64,000 nt of DNA, from the NCBI GenBank assembly GCA_947311845.1, contig CAMZMU010000081.1:1642646-1706645 (forward strand). Direction: 5' to 3'. Shown piece after piece: positions 23,184 to 35,055 of the stretch (position 1 is the stretch's first letter; each line of letters opens with the position of its first letter). Source of the DNA: Poa pratensis (Eukaryota; Streptophyta; Magnoliopsida; Poales; Poaceae). The translations under genes and the position numbers were made by a program. The notes below the pieces were generated by a model. It made no database searches. It was not told the origin of the DNA and saw nothing but the letters and a program-made list of their open reading frames with translations.

Positions 23184-23793
23184 TGATGGGGGGATAATAA
23201 CCCGGTAGGCCCATGAAGCGGGAAGCGTGACCCGCCAGGCAGAAGGCCCGGCCAGGACAGCTAACCAACAGCATGGGCCGGATTACGTCGATGGGCCAGC
23301 TGCTTGTCGGAGACCCGGCTTGTGCAGGGAAGACTCTAGAAGACCCGGAGGTGGTACGCGCTATGGGATCCAAGACTTGGAGAGCACGAAGATTAGAGGA
23401 TGTAGAGTAGGACTCCGAGTACGGGTAGAGCCCGGCTTTGCTTTGTATCAAACCAGGAGGCCCGGCCGTCTATATAAGCGGGCTCCTTGGTCATAGTTAG
23501 GGGATAAGCCTTTACGAGACACGTTTGCACTAGCGAGAGAACCAGAGAGATCATCGCTGCCAAGCGCACCTTGTAACCTAGATCGAGATCCGGCTCTGTT
23601 GTCGTAGCCGGGTTATCGAGATCGAGATCAATAATAGCATAGCAGGAAGTAGGTCTCTATTTCTAATGGAGAGGACGAGCCTGGGTAAATCCTTCGTCCT
23701 CGCAGAGCTAAACCAACTCCCAGACACTTGTTTCGCCTGGCCCAACAACTCAAGTTACACTATGGTAACATCTGCCGTGACAACCCCACGACA
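23184..23793 (+). repeat. 3' LTR of gypsy element
   Basis: It is 610 bp with a TATATAAG box at 23471-23478 and ends CCACGACA. The target duplication ACCGC follows, after which the outer solo LTR resumes. Confidence 0.93.
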
Positions 23794-24399
23794 ACCGCCG
23801 TTAGCTAGCCGCAGAGCAGATCGAAGACCACCAGTCTCTCCGCCTCGACGTCCTCTACATCCTCGCCGAAGGAATCGAGCCGGGGCGCCTCCGTTAGCGA
23901 GCTCGACGTCGTCTTCTTCCTCTCCGTCCGCCGCACGTCGAGCACGATTGCCGCCATCTCCCGACAACCTCCATCCAAACTGAGCATACCCACGCGTCAA
24001 GGGTGAGCTCACAGTTCTCCTGGACATCTCCGTCCTCCTCTCTCCCTCTATTTCACCGCGTAGCCGTAGCTCCGCCGTAGGCCGTGGCCACCCGCCGCCT
24101 TAGCTCATCGTCGTCGCCGTCTCCGATGACCATTTCGTCCATGGCTCCACACGTAGATGCTCCGTACTCTTGCGCGTCGAATGCCCCAGTAGTTCATCCC
24201 CGCGCGTGCTCCTCCGCCGGAGCCGTGGACGTCGCCGTCGGTGATCACCACGCCCAGCGCGTGTCGGTCTTGGCCTTGGCGCGGTCAAATCTCACCGTGG
24301 GCCGTGGCGCTGACTGGGCTACCACCGTGGCCATGGGCCCCCACCGGTCAGTGGCTGTGGGTAGCCCGGGACCGAGTGCGAAACATTTCGTTGGGTATT

Positions 24400-26707
24400 C
24401 TGGAAAATAAAATAAATAGACAGATTCAGTAATAACCTTGCAAAATTCATAACAAATTGAATATTGCTCCAAAAATTACAAACAAGATATTAAAATGATC
24501 AAGAGAAATAACTTGACCTGTTAACATCATTTCCATGTTCAACTAAATAAAATAATTAGCTGTTTGTTGGACCTTTGTATGGCAGAATAAAAAGGATTTT
24601 GGAAAATTCATAACTCCATAAATAATGATCCACAAATTAAGTTTGAACTATCAAAATGTTCAGAAATTAATATACTTCATGTTTCACCATTTCCACAAGC
24701 AAGGATAAATAGTTTGATTGTTGTTTAGAAGAATTGAACAAAAGGGCAGATTGAAAAAGGATTTTATAAATTAATCTGTAATGATTCGTGGAGTAAATCC
24801 AATTGGCTTGTCCTCTATATGCTTAGGGTTACATGTTCCTAACTTGGTATGATTTTGGGAGTCACTGATTGAGTGTGAAGATGATTGTAAGATTTAGGCC
24901 TTTTCTGCCTATTTTTATTATACCTTTATTAATTGTTGTGTTATGACTTTATTGTTATAAATGTGTTTCCTAGCGTGTGTAGGGTGGTAATCCACTGTTG
25001 TGACGTGTTTCCTTATTTTTACTAGCATGTTACGAGAACTAGTTGTGAGTCATGTATTTGTTAGGGTTTTATTCCCTATATAGTTTTTCTCATAGTAATT
25101 AGGAATTACTATGCTTGTTTTGATGTTAGATTATTTTGTGTGATTAATATGCTTGCCTTGCTTGCTAAACTTGGTTGTCCTTAAGTTAAGTACTATCATG
25201 GGTATCTTGTTAATGTCTCTACCTTAACTTGGTGAAATATTTTGAATTACAGAGATTAATTGGTGGCTTAACTTTTGTCTGAAGTATTTCCTGTTTAAAT
25301 AAAGATGCTTGTTGTTCATCTTTGCCTAAGATAGTTTTGGGATCTATGTTCGTAGCATGGGTATAGTGTTGGACAACTGATTAGTATAACGCCATTATAA
25401 GTGTAGATTTTAGTTTGTTGCTTGATTGAATTAGTGCTATGTTTGTGGTTTGATTACTCGTTGTATATCCCTTGTGGTTTTGGTTTACTTATTGAGTGTT
25501 GTTTTGTTTTCATTTTCGCGACACTAGATAATAACGCTACCGGAGTGGTCTTTGGAGAGGATTCATTGAAGAATGATGGAAGTTTACTTCTTTGATCAGT
25601 GAGGAGAAGTCCAGTGACATTATGCTGAAATCAGGCAAGCTACTTCTCTGAGCTTGCATCTATATACATCTATTTTGGTTCACACGTTTTACCTATAAAG
25701 AGCATAAGTAATTTATGTGGTGTTTGCCACTAAAGCTATGATTTTGAAAACCCTTTTTCCAAATTACAAGTATATTATTTTGACACCCTATATGGAGATA
25801 CTAGATGGAAAGTCTTTTTCAAACTATAGGATGGGAAAAATATTGTTTACTCAAAACTCCTTTGAAAGTACTTGTGTGGATTATGGTATGCCGAGATGGC
25901 GATGTTGAAGTGGAGAAATGGAGAATGGTGGTGTTTATGAAAAAATGCACATTGTGTCCTTGTACTTACGTCGACCAACCTTACCCTGTGCGACCACATT
26001 TACCCCCATATGGGACGGGGCTTAGTCATGTAATTTGCTCATATTAGTATGGGATACCTCATCGACGGAGATGACTCCGTTATGCATGAGGGGATGGTTC
26101 GGTGACCTACCCCCAGACCTGGGTCCTCGCTCAAAAAAAATGAGAAAAATAAGGAGGAGGATAGAAGACGCCACCTTTGGGTCGCCGGGCAAAACTATGA
26201 GTCCTCATGCTTAGGTTCCGAAGGGCTGGACTGAGTGTCGATGGAAAGTATCATATGGGCAGGGTCCTGTACTAGCATGAGCAAATGAGAGGCTAGGGTC
26301 GGTGACTCAACTCGCATACACCTTGTATGGCGGAACGTGGCTGACACGATGAGTTATCGGATGGATGAGGGAAAAGCGTGCTACCTCTGCAGAGTGTAAA
26401 ACTATTCGAATAGCCGAGTCCTCGGTAATGGACAGTTGGAAGGCCCTACTCTGACCTATGTGCAAGTTTTGACAAAGTTTTGAGATTCGAAAATAAAATG
26501 GAGATGTTTTATATATGCAACTATGCCAAAGGGTCGGCATGAGATTGCTGGAAAAGAGGACGACCATGAAGGGCTATGGTCAAGAAGTGCAAAGTTTTGT
26601 GTTTTAAAAGTGTAAAATGTTTTATACAACTATACCAAAGGGCCGGTATGAAGTTGTTGGGATTAAATGACCATGAAGGGCTATGGTCGAAAAGGAGGAG
26701 TTTTGGG
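24400..26707 (-). repeat. AT-rich part of the outer solo LTR
   Basis: There is no gene here. The segment is homologous, in opposite orientation, to the LTR at 26713-30778. Compare GGCAAGCTACTTCTCTGAGC near 25635 with the inverse of GCTCAGTGAAGTAGCTTGCC near 28130, and the polymorphic ACCCCCAGACCTGGGTCC at 26110 with GGACCCAGGTCAGGGGGT at 27700. Confidence 0.65.
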
Positions 26708-26712
26708 GAAAT

Positions 26713-29700
26713 TGTGGGGACCCCGGACTAGCTGTCCGAAATACCCGATTATGCTTAACACAACGATCCCGTGATCAGTCTATCGTTGCACATAATCCGA
26801 ATTGGATACCAAAGTTTACATCCATTACAATACCGAATTAAAAGTCTTACATAAATGGTCATTTAGACCAAGTCTTACATAGGTGCCTTCATGGGCCAAA
26901 CCAAAATATCAGCGGAAGCTACGGCGTAGTAGTCATCAAATCCTAACGAAGACGACCCGACAGGCAGCTGACTTATGGAGATCCTTAGTTCGCGTAGAAG
27001 TCGCCATACTCCTGCTCGGCGTAGTGCTCCTCCTCGTAGTCTGGCTAGGACAATAGCCAGGGACGAAACCAATATGAGTACTTTTGATTGTACTCGCAAA
27101 CTACCCCAACATGAGTATGCACTAGCTTTATTTTTCTCTCGTACTTTTATTTATTTAAAACATCTCTATATCTTTATTGAAAAAGGTAAGAAGAGTTTTA
27201 TGACTATCTTTGAAGAAATCACCATTTTATTTGAAGAAATCACCATTTTATCTTTTTCCGACCATAGCCCGTCATGGTCCACTTCCTCCAACAACCTCAT
27301 ACCGATCCATTGGTATATGTGTATGGAACATTCTCCATTTCATTTTCTTTTTAAAACTCAAAGTCTTTCAAAAACTTGCACATGGTCTTAGGACAGCCTC
27401 CCAACTGTCCATATCTGAGGACTCGGCTATTCGAATAGTTTTACACTCTGCAGAGGTAGCACGCTTTTCCCACATCCATCCGGTAACTCATCGTGTCAGC
27501 CACGTCCCGCCATACAAGGTGTATGCGAAGTTGAGTCACCGACCATAGCCTGTCCTTTGCTCGTGCTAGTATAGGACCCTACCGCTACGAAACTTCCCAT
27601 CGACACTCAGTCCAGATTCCCCGTCGGGAAACCTAAGTGTGAGGACTCGTAGTTCTGCCCGGCAAGCGAACCCTTCAATCCCCATCCTCAGATGCCAGGA
27701 CCCAGGTCAGGGGGTAGGTCGCCATGACCATCACCTCATGGAACGAGGTCATCCTCGTTGTTGAGGCATCCCATACTAATACGAACAAATTCTATGACTA
27801 CGCCCTTTCCCATATGTGGGTAAATGTGGTCGCACAGATTATCGGCTGGTCGTCATAGTACTAGGACACAATGTGCATTTTTCATAAACATCACCATTCT
27901 CCACTTCTCCACTTCAACACTGACATCTCGGCATTCCATAACCACACAAGTATTTTCAAAGGAGTTTTGAATAAACAATATTTATTTTTCCCATCCTATA
28001 ATTTGATATAACTATCTTATATTCCTACATAGGTGGCAAAATAGTTTTCATATACTTGTAAAAAGGTTTTCAAAATCATTGGTACTTTTGAATAACTCAA
28101 GTGACAAAATAGATGTATATAAATGCAAGCTCAGTGAAGTAGCTTGCCTTGCTCGGCAAAGTTCTCGGGTTCTTGTGCTTGCTGATCAAAGTATTCCCCC
28201 TCCTCGTAGACTCCGGCAACGTTCTCGTCTAAACGTCAAACAAGCAATACAAACAATCACTAAACTACTCAAGCAATCATCACAACATAACAATCATAAA
28301 CATCACAAATAGCTACCGCACATATCAAACAATACAATTGGGTTTAAAATTAATTGAATTAAACATTATTTAATTATGTCTAAATTATGGCAGAAACTAG
28401 TTATTCATGTTTAATTGCATAACTTGAGTTACGTTGGTCACAAAAATACAAACTAAATTTCTACAGAAAGCTACTGATGTGTAGAAGACAACACAATTTA
28501 GTTTGGATTAATTGGAGTTACCAAACTCCCTACATAATTGTTTTAATCGAGTAACTTAATAATCAAGTTTTAGCTACCAATTAAGTTTTGTTGATCCTAA
28601 AATTAAATCCTTTCAGGGGTAAGTAATACTAACTAAATGTGATCCAATGAAATTGGTCCTAAATCATTTGGGTTAACCAATAACCATCTATAATTGTTTT
28701 AGTTCAGAAGGGTGTTCAAACTTCAACTTTATACTAAACAATTATCACTGCTTAATTAATTCTACCAAAATTAGGGAAGCTAATAGATCACAGTACCAAG
28801 CTAACAAAATTGGTTTCGAATTATTTGGCTTAACAGAGTATCAGAAACAAACAAGTTTAGATTTTAAACCTTCTGTGGCATTTTTAATAATACATTTTTA
28901 TTATTTATTTAAATGAAATGAATCCACTTGGGTTGGTTAAAAAATTTCATAAGCTTTCCAGAACATTTGGATTTGATTTATTTGGACTTGTAAATCTCGA
29001 GTTATGGATTTTGAAAGTTGGATCCAGTATTGATTTCTCAGAGAAACTTAAATTAGAAAACCTAACTGTTTTGGATAATGTTGAAAAGTATGGCAGGTGG
29101 GGTCCACGAGTCAGTGACTTCGTGTGCTGGAAAATGAATAAAACGCTGACGGGTGGGGTCAGCCCGTCAACCTAACGCCTAACCGAAGTGGTAAGTTACC
29201 GTTGGATCTTGATCCAACGGCTCCCGGAGCACGCGTTCATCTACGACATAACCACGGCGGCGCCGGAGCTCCGGCGACGGCGAGGTGCACGGGAAGCTCA
29301 CCTAGAGGGCTTGGGAAGGCTCGGAGAAGGTGCTGGAGAACGGCGGAGGCTCGGGGAAGACGTCTGGGCGAGTTGCACTTGCTGGGGAGGCGTGGTTCGT
29401 CGGCGGGGAGCTGCGGCGTTTCCACGGGCACGGCCTGTAACTCCGGCAAGGTTCCGAGGACGCTCTGGTGCACGAAACAGAGAGGAAAAGACGGCGGGTG
29501 AGTGCGGTGGTGATGGAGAGCAATGTGCAGGGGTCAGAGAGGAAGGAGATGCAGCGGCACGGTGTGGCCGTGTCGTCGTCTACCTTCGGACACGGCGGAG
29601 CGTCGTGGAAGCTCCAGAGCAACTGGAGCTTCGAGGAAGTGGCTCCGCCCTCCTGGCGGTGCACGAGGGAGGGTGGAAAGTGAGGGAGGCAGTGGGGTGG

Positions 29701-30778
29701 TGTGTGGAGAGCTCGAGCACGGGGTGGGGTATTTATGCCCGCCGCGCCGGCGTATGGTGGACACGGCGCAGGAGCGGTCCAGAGGCGACGTGCGCTCGCC
29801 CTAGGGGCGGTGGAGGGTGCGGCTGCGCTGCGGGGTGGCCAGGGAGCAAGGATGGAGGCGTGGCGGCGAGCTGAGCAAGCTCGAAAGTGGGATGGCCGTG
29901 TGCGTGCTCGGGCGGCGCACGGGCACGCACGGCACGACGCAAACACGGCGGGTACGGGCTTCTGCGGGCTGCGGTGTGGCTGCGAGAGGGGACAGCGAGG
30001 TGAGGGAGAGAAGGGGCACGGGGTTGGGCTAGCGCGGCGTCGCCACGCCACGGCCACTTGCGCGACATGGCGCGTGCTCGCCAGAGCTCTATCCCCCCCG
30101 AAGCTCCTCTCCTCCCTTGACCCCATTTCCTCTGGTTTTCGAGCTTGGCGAGGCCGGTGAGGTGTGGGAGATCAACTGGAGGCTTCAATTTGACAAATAA
30201 CCCACGAAATCGATCGATTGATCTTCGGTTTGGTTGATTTGGGGAAGAACACGATGGCTGCCCACCAGGTGTTCGACGAAATTCCCCAACCAAACTTAAA
30301 TTTAAATCTCTGAAATTTATTTCCATAATTTGCTTCACATATTCAAATGTGGGTTTGTGGTGCTGTGGTGCAATTTATTTGACAAGTGTTGCACCACACA
30401 CTTTGTTATTTAAAAAGATAAAGAAAGGTTTTTGGAATTTTAAATTTAGGTTTTTTGAAAATATATTTGGAGAGGGAAAAGTGTAGGAATAAAATTGAGA
30501 GTGATTAAATATCACTCCACTGAATTTTATTTTGGAAGAAAATTAATTTCTCACTTGGAGAAATTTGTGTGACACTTGTCACATGATTTTTCTTGCTTTG
30601 CTTTTTATTTTATTTCTTTTCTTTTCTTCATGTTTTTATTTAGAGCAAGCAACACACAATTAGCAAGAAATAAATAACACAAGCAACAATGTGAGATCAA
30701 CACATATAATTTAGCAAAAGTTTTTGTTGGCTCTCATTTTTGGAATAATAATACTTATAATATTTTTGGGATGTTACA
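26713..30778 (+). mobile_element. Solo LTR (4.07 kb) nested in inverted orientation in a relative
   Basis: It starts TGTGGGGACCCCGGACTAGC and ends GGGATGTTACA, with the direct duplication GAAAT on both sides (26708-26712, 30779-30783). Its start is homologous to the inverse of 31150-31539, the end of the outer LTR. No internal domain separates two LTR copies in this orientation, so it is a solo LTR. The GC-rich block 29150-30170 yields long but meaningless ORFs on both strands (for example 29188-29874 and 29302-30126). I see no domain in any of them. Confidence 0.85.
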
Positions 30779-30795
30779 GAAATAAACCTGGTGAT

Positions 30796-31010
30796 GATTT
30801 TCGGGAAAAGGTTTTAAAGAGACTTCTTACCTTTTTCAACAAAGATATATTTTCGGGAAAACGTTTTAAAAGAGACTTCATTCCTTTTTCAACAATGATA
30901 TATTTTCGGGAACAAGTTTTAAAAGAGACTTCTTACATAGATAGATTTATGGGAAAAAGTTCTAAAAGCCTTCTTTCCTTTTTCAACAAAGGTATAGAGA
31001 TGTTTTTCTA
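30796..31010 (+). repeat. Short tandem repeat in the outer LTR
   Basis: Four units of about 57 bases contain TTTTCGGGAAAA, GTTTTAAAAGAGACTTC and CTTTTTCAACAA. They give an ORF (30724-31011) of repeated FSGKRFKRDF-like segments that is a by-product of the repeat. Confidence 0.7.
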
Positions 31011-31544
31011 AAAATACAAGGCTTATGAAAAGTTATAAAATTCTTCTTTATAGAGGTTTCAAACAAAGTTTTATTAAACAAAGGTTTATCCTTCTCTTTT
31101 TCAATAAGGATATAGAGTTTCCAAAGCAAACAAAGTTTTATTTAAACAATAAAAAGAGTAGTGCATGCTCATTTCGGGGGTAGTTTGCGAGTACAATCAA
31201 ATATACTCATATTGGTTTCGTCCCTGGCTATTGTCTTAGCCAGATTTTGAAGAAGAGCAATCCGAAGAAGAAGACTTCGATGGCGTCGATGCGAACTAGG
31301 GCGCTTCCCAGTCAGCTGCCTGTAAGGTTATGGCAAATGACTTGGGCTCCACGTTGTTTGATGATTTCCGCTGCAAGTACCTGTTGAGGTTATGGCTTCA
31401 ATCAAGTAAGTAAATTCCTTCGGTATTTATGGATGTTCTTTTGATACCAGTTTGATTGTGCTCAGCGACACACTGATCATGGGATCGCTGATGTTGTAGG
31501 CACAAGGGTATTTTGGACAGCTAGTCCAGGGTCCCCACACAAAT

Positions 31545-32665
31545 ACTCGGTAGTAGAAGACATTGGGCTTGTTGCCGGTGAGCATCTCATAAGGTGTAAA
31601 CTTCTTGCCTGTGCGAAAGAATAGCCGGTTTGATGAATGACACGCCGTGGAGATAGCTTCGGCCCATAAGTAAAGTGGAGACTTAAACTCCGCCAACATA
31701 GACCTCGCCATATCCATAAGGGTCTGGTTCTTCCTTTCGGCTACACCATTTTGTTGAGGGGTATATGCAGCGGAATATTGATGACGAATCCCCTCTTCAC
31801 TAAGAAACTCATTTAGGGTGTAGTTCTTTAACTCGGAGCCATTGTCACTCCTAATGGCCAATATAGGGACATTGTGTTGGCGTTGAACTTCATTGGAGAA
31901 GTCGATGACGGCTTGTTGAGTCTCATCCTTCGACTTGAAGAAATAAACCCAAGTAAATCTTGAATAGTCATCAACAATCACCAAACAATACTTCTTCCCA
32001 CCAAGGCTAGGTTGTGGCACGGCACCAAAGAGATCAACATGAAGAAGTTCCAAAATCCTCTTTGATGAAATGATGGTCTTGCTTGGATGGGGAGAATCAT
32101 GCATCTTTCCTTCAACACAAGCCCTACAAAGACGATCTCTAGAAAAAGAAACATTGTCTTTTAGTCCAAGAATGTGGCCACCCTTGTGAAGACTTTGCAA
32201 AGTTCTCATGTTGACATGGGACAAGCGGCGATGCCACAACCACCCCACGTCGGCCTTTCCGAATAAGCATATTGCTTGAGTGTTGGTTGACCTCGAAAAG
32301 TCCACCACAAACAACTCATTTTCAACATACCCAACGAACATGACCTTTAGAGTCTTACTCCTCAAGAGTACCACCATATGAATAGTAAAATGGACATCAA
32401 AATTCATCTTATTAAGTGCACGAACGGACATAAGATTGTAGCCGAGGGACTCGACAAGCATGACATTTACAAGGGTGATATCCTTTGCAACTACCACCTT
32501 GCTGAGGCCCTTTACCTCCGCTTTTGATTTATCACCATAGGAGACAGATGCTTGATTTATATTTGGTCCCAACTCCGTCATGATCTCCATGCTTCCGGTC
32601 ATATGACTAGTGCATCCACTATCAACCACCCATTTCGACCCACCGGAAGCATAATCCTACAAGAA
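31545..32665 (-). pseudogene. Copia protease, GAG-pre-integrase and integrase
   Basis: On the minus strand the frame reads KWVVDSGCTSHMTG, the aspartic protease active site (DSG at about 32615-32623). The GAG-pre-integrase zinc domain follows (LWHRRLSHVNMRTLQSL, then CRACVEGK). The integrase core shows LLHVDLFGAVPQPSLGGKKY, IRSDNGSELKNY and QQNGVAERKNQTLMDMARSM, which contain the D, D and E residues. TPYEMLTGNKPNVFYYRVF ends at the solo LTR insertion (31544) and the frame resumes at 8208 with GCK. The last residues of the ORF ending at 31427 come from the inserted LTR. Confidence 0.88.
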
Positions 32666-33457
32666 ATCATTGCTTGATTTTAGGTACCCATCTTGCAATG
32701 GGTCCTCTTTGGTTAGCAACAAGGGTCTTAGGAACCCAAATATCATGAGCAACATATCCATCATAAGGTCCAACATATTTAGCATAAACATCACCATAAT
32801 AATCAACATATAGAATGTAGTGAGGGTTAGCTTCTCCCGCAAAGTCACTACGAGTGGTCTTGCCCCTAATGGCATTCCCACTCGCAATGGGAGTCTTGGT
32901 TTGTGCGGGCTTGGCCTTGTTGTTGCTCTTCTTCTTCTTTGCCTTGGCTACATAACCAAGACCCTCCTTCCCTTTGTGTTGCTTTTGCTCAACAACATGA
33001 GTAACAACCTTTTCTTTACCTTTGGGAATTGAGGTCTTGGCACTAGTGGCCTTGGCAAGCTCAACCTTCAACCTAGCATTTTCCTCAATAACATTTTCAT
33101 GATCACATGAAGGAGTAGAAGTGCTAGGTGAGTTAGATTTAGAAAGTTGAGTTTGAAGTTGATCATGAGACTTAACTAGAAGGGAGTGAGTACTTTCCAA
33201 GGCCTTGTGAGCCTTGTCAAGTTTCTCCATCTCCTCAAGGAGTCTAGCATTAGCAACCACAAACTCGGCTTTCTCCTTTTTAATCACTTTATATTTAGCA
33301 AAAACATGGTCTCTGTCCTTAATGATTTTAGCAATTATTTCATCATTTTTATCATCAAGGGACTCAAGTCTTTCCTCAAGTCACTCTCTTCTTCAAGAGA
33401 AGCATTCAAGGATGCTATGGTAAGAGAGTCTTCTCTCTCAATTTTGCCCTTGACATC
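32666..33457 (-). pseudogene. Copia gag-pol spacer with coiled coil
   Basis: After the insertion junction at 33457 the minus strand reads DVKGKIEREDSLTIASLNAS. A frameshift (near 33385) leads into a long heptad-rich stretch (EEMEKLDKAHKALESTHSLL, HENVIEENARLKVELAKA), then a Lys-rich linker and VAHDIWVPKTLVANQRGPIA. A stop lies just before the protease frame. Long coiled-coil spacers of this sort occur in SIRE/Maximus-type copia elements. Confidence 0.7.
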
Positions 33458-34914
33458 TGATGCATGTAAAATGCATACATGAACTTTGCACTTTAATTGC
33501 TTATATTCCAATCATATTTGCATCATATAAGGGTTATACCAATGTTTTATAATGATTTTGGGAATACTTCATAGTTTTCCCATTTATTTGGAATTAACCC
33601 TGTTTTTCCAGAAAACGTCTTTTTTAGTGTTTCAGACTTTCCGGGAGCTTCGGGACTCCAAAAAGGGCAAGGTCAAAGAGCACGGTTCAGAATTTTCGAG
33701 ACGAACGCAATGGGCTTAAATTGAAGACCAGAAGCCCAACAGGCTGGAAATGGGAGGGTCCCACGCGGCCTAAAGTACATGGCCGCGTGGGCCCAGCTCG
33801 TTTCCACCTCGGAGCTCCGTGGCCGTCGATCTTTCGTCCACCGACTCGTCTTGACCTAAAAACGCCTATAAAAAAGGTCCCATGGCGTTTCGCGAAAGGA
33901 GGCGGCGGAGAAACACAAAACCACGAAACAGGAGACAGAAGGTTGCCGCCGGAGAAGATCGGAGGGGGGAAACACCGCCGGAATCGCCTCCGGAGGGCTC
34001 CACCCCCCTCCGGCGTGTTCATCATCAACATCTTCATCGCCGTTGCTGCCTCCCATGATGAGGAGGGAGTAGTTCTTCATCGGGGCTGAGGGCTCTACCG
34101 GTAGCTATGTGGTTCATCTCTCTCTCCCATGATGTGATCTTTATGTGATCATGAGCTTTGTAATCTAATTGAATTCATGGATGTTTCTCCTTCATTGTTT
34201 GTGCTACTCAAGTGGTTTTATTAATGTAATTTCCGGAGTCACCTTTGTCCCATGGTGTGAAGTTGACAGTGTGCGCACCGTGTGTGACTCTTAGGCTAAA
34301 GGTTACAGAAATACTTACCATGAGTTATTCTTTGTGTTGGATGTCACTATAAAATTGTGGTGTTTGTTTAGTACTATTTTGGGGCACTCATAGTGACCTT
34401 GGGGTTCCCTAGATGTGGAAGACAGACTTTAAGGTGTGCTTTTGTAGCCCTACACGATGGTCTTGGTGTTCTATGATATTGTGGTGTTTGTTCACTCAGA
34501 CTTTAAGGTGTGCTCTTGTAGCCCTACGCAGTAGATTGGTATTTCTATCCAACGGGAGAATAGTTCAGAGTAGCAAAGTGAAGAGGAAATATCTATGTAT
34601 TCAATTGTTGGGAGTGTCCACTAGTGAAAGTATGATCCCTAGGCCTTATTTCCAAGCATCCTAGAAAACCTTTGTCTTGTCCTCTTGCATTGAAGAGGAT
34701 TGGGACACTTCCACACTCTTGCCTTGTTACATCAAACTTCCATCCATTAAATCAACCACCTTGTTCCTTAAACTTGTTTAGTGCATAATCAACTAAAACT
34801 TGTGACACTTTAGTTGTAGGGAATAGATAACTTTTCCTTCTTGCTCCTGCGGATCGATACCTTACTTCCACATTGAGAGGTGCTACAGTGATCCCTTGCT
34901 CTTGGGGGTTATCA
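33458..34914 (+). repeat. 5' LTR of the short-coding element
   Basis: It is 1457 bp. A TATA box CTATAAAAAA lies at 33866-33875. Coding-like ORFs (33687-34089, 34413-34664) recur identically in the other LTR and lack recognisable domains. Confidence 0.92.
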
Positions 34915-34924
34915 AGTACTTTTC

Positions 34925-34942
34925 TGGCGCCGTTGCCGGGGA
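34925..34942 (+). other. Primer binding site of the short-coding element
   Basis: TGGCGCCGTTGCCGGGGA, ten bases beyond the LTR end. It is the same site as that complementary to 16-34 in this window. Confidence 0.85.
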
Positions 34943-35055
34943 GCGTAGCGCTTAAGTTTCTATTCTTGTGTGCACTAGACTAAGCTTGGGGAGGTTCCTT
35001 TATATCTTGCAATCATCTAAGCTTGGGGAGGTTCTTTGACTTGTTTGATGATACT

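Larger units (their letters stand above)
10383..23793 (+). mobile_element. Ty3/gypsy retrotransposon with antisense accessory gene
   Basis: The two 610-bp LTRs (10383-10992, 23184-23793) both run TGATGGGGGGATAATAACCC to CCACGACA. They are flanked by the target duplication ACCGC (10378-10382, 23794-23798). A primer site follows LTR1 and a polypurine tract precedes LTR2. Gag, protease, RT, RNase H and integrase occur in gypsy order on the plus strand. Behind integrase there are about 5.4 kb of extra DNA holding a spliced gene on the opposite strand. By eye the LTRs differ at 15 of 610 positions (2.5%); at the commonly used grass rate of 1.3e-8 per site per year this is roughly one million years. 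Frameshifts and stops make this copy non-functional. Confidence 0.93.
8209..31539 (-). mobile_element. Long solo LTR (about 5.8 kb), interrupted by a gypsy element and another solo LTR
   Basis: The plus strand starts TGTCACATCCC (8209) and ends GGTCCCCACA (31539), flanked on both sides by CAAAT (8204-8208 and 31540-31544). Removing it restores the copia integrase reading. Its own sequence is 8209-10382, 23799-26712 and 30784-31539, about 5.84 kb. No primer site, polypurine tract or polyprotein belonging to this family was seen between the ends, so it is best read as a solo LTR left by recombination. The GC-rich parts (10150-10382, 23799-24400) produce spurious ORFs. A very long LTR with no known coding partner recalls the large non-autonomous LARD-type elements of Triticeae, but I cannot assign the family. 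Confidence 0.8.

Noticed and set aside
29188..30338. Long ORFs on both strands (up to 274 codons) in a GC-rich block
   Set aside because: They overlap each other in all frames, have Arg/Pro/Ala composition typical of GC-rich non-coding DNA, lack any domain, and lie inside a solo LTR.
30724..31011. ORF with FSGKRFKRDF repeats
   Set aside because: It is translation of a 57-base tandem repeat inside an LTR.
33687..34089. ORFs in the LTRs of the short-coding element (also 39852-40260)
   Set aside because: They are duplicated exactly because they are LTR sequence and overlap the TATA box region; frames differ between the two LTRs through an indel.
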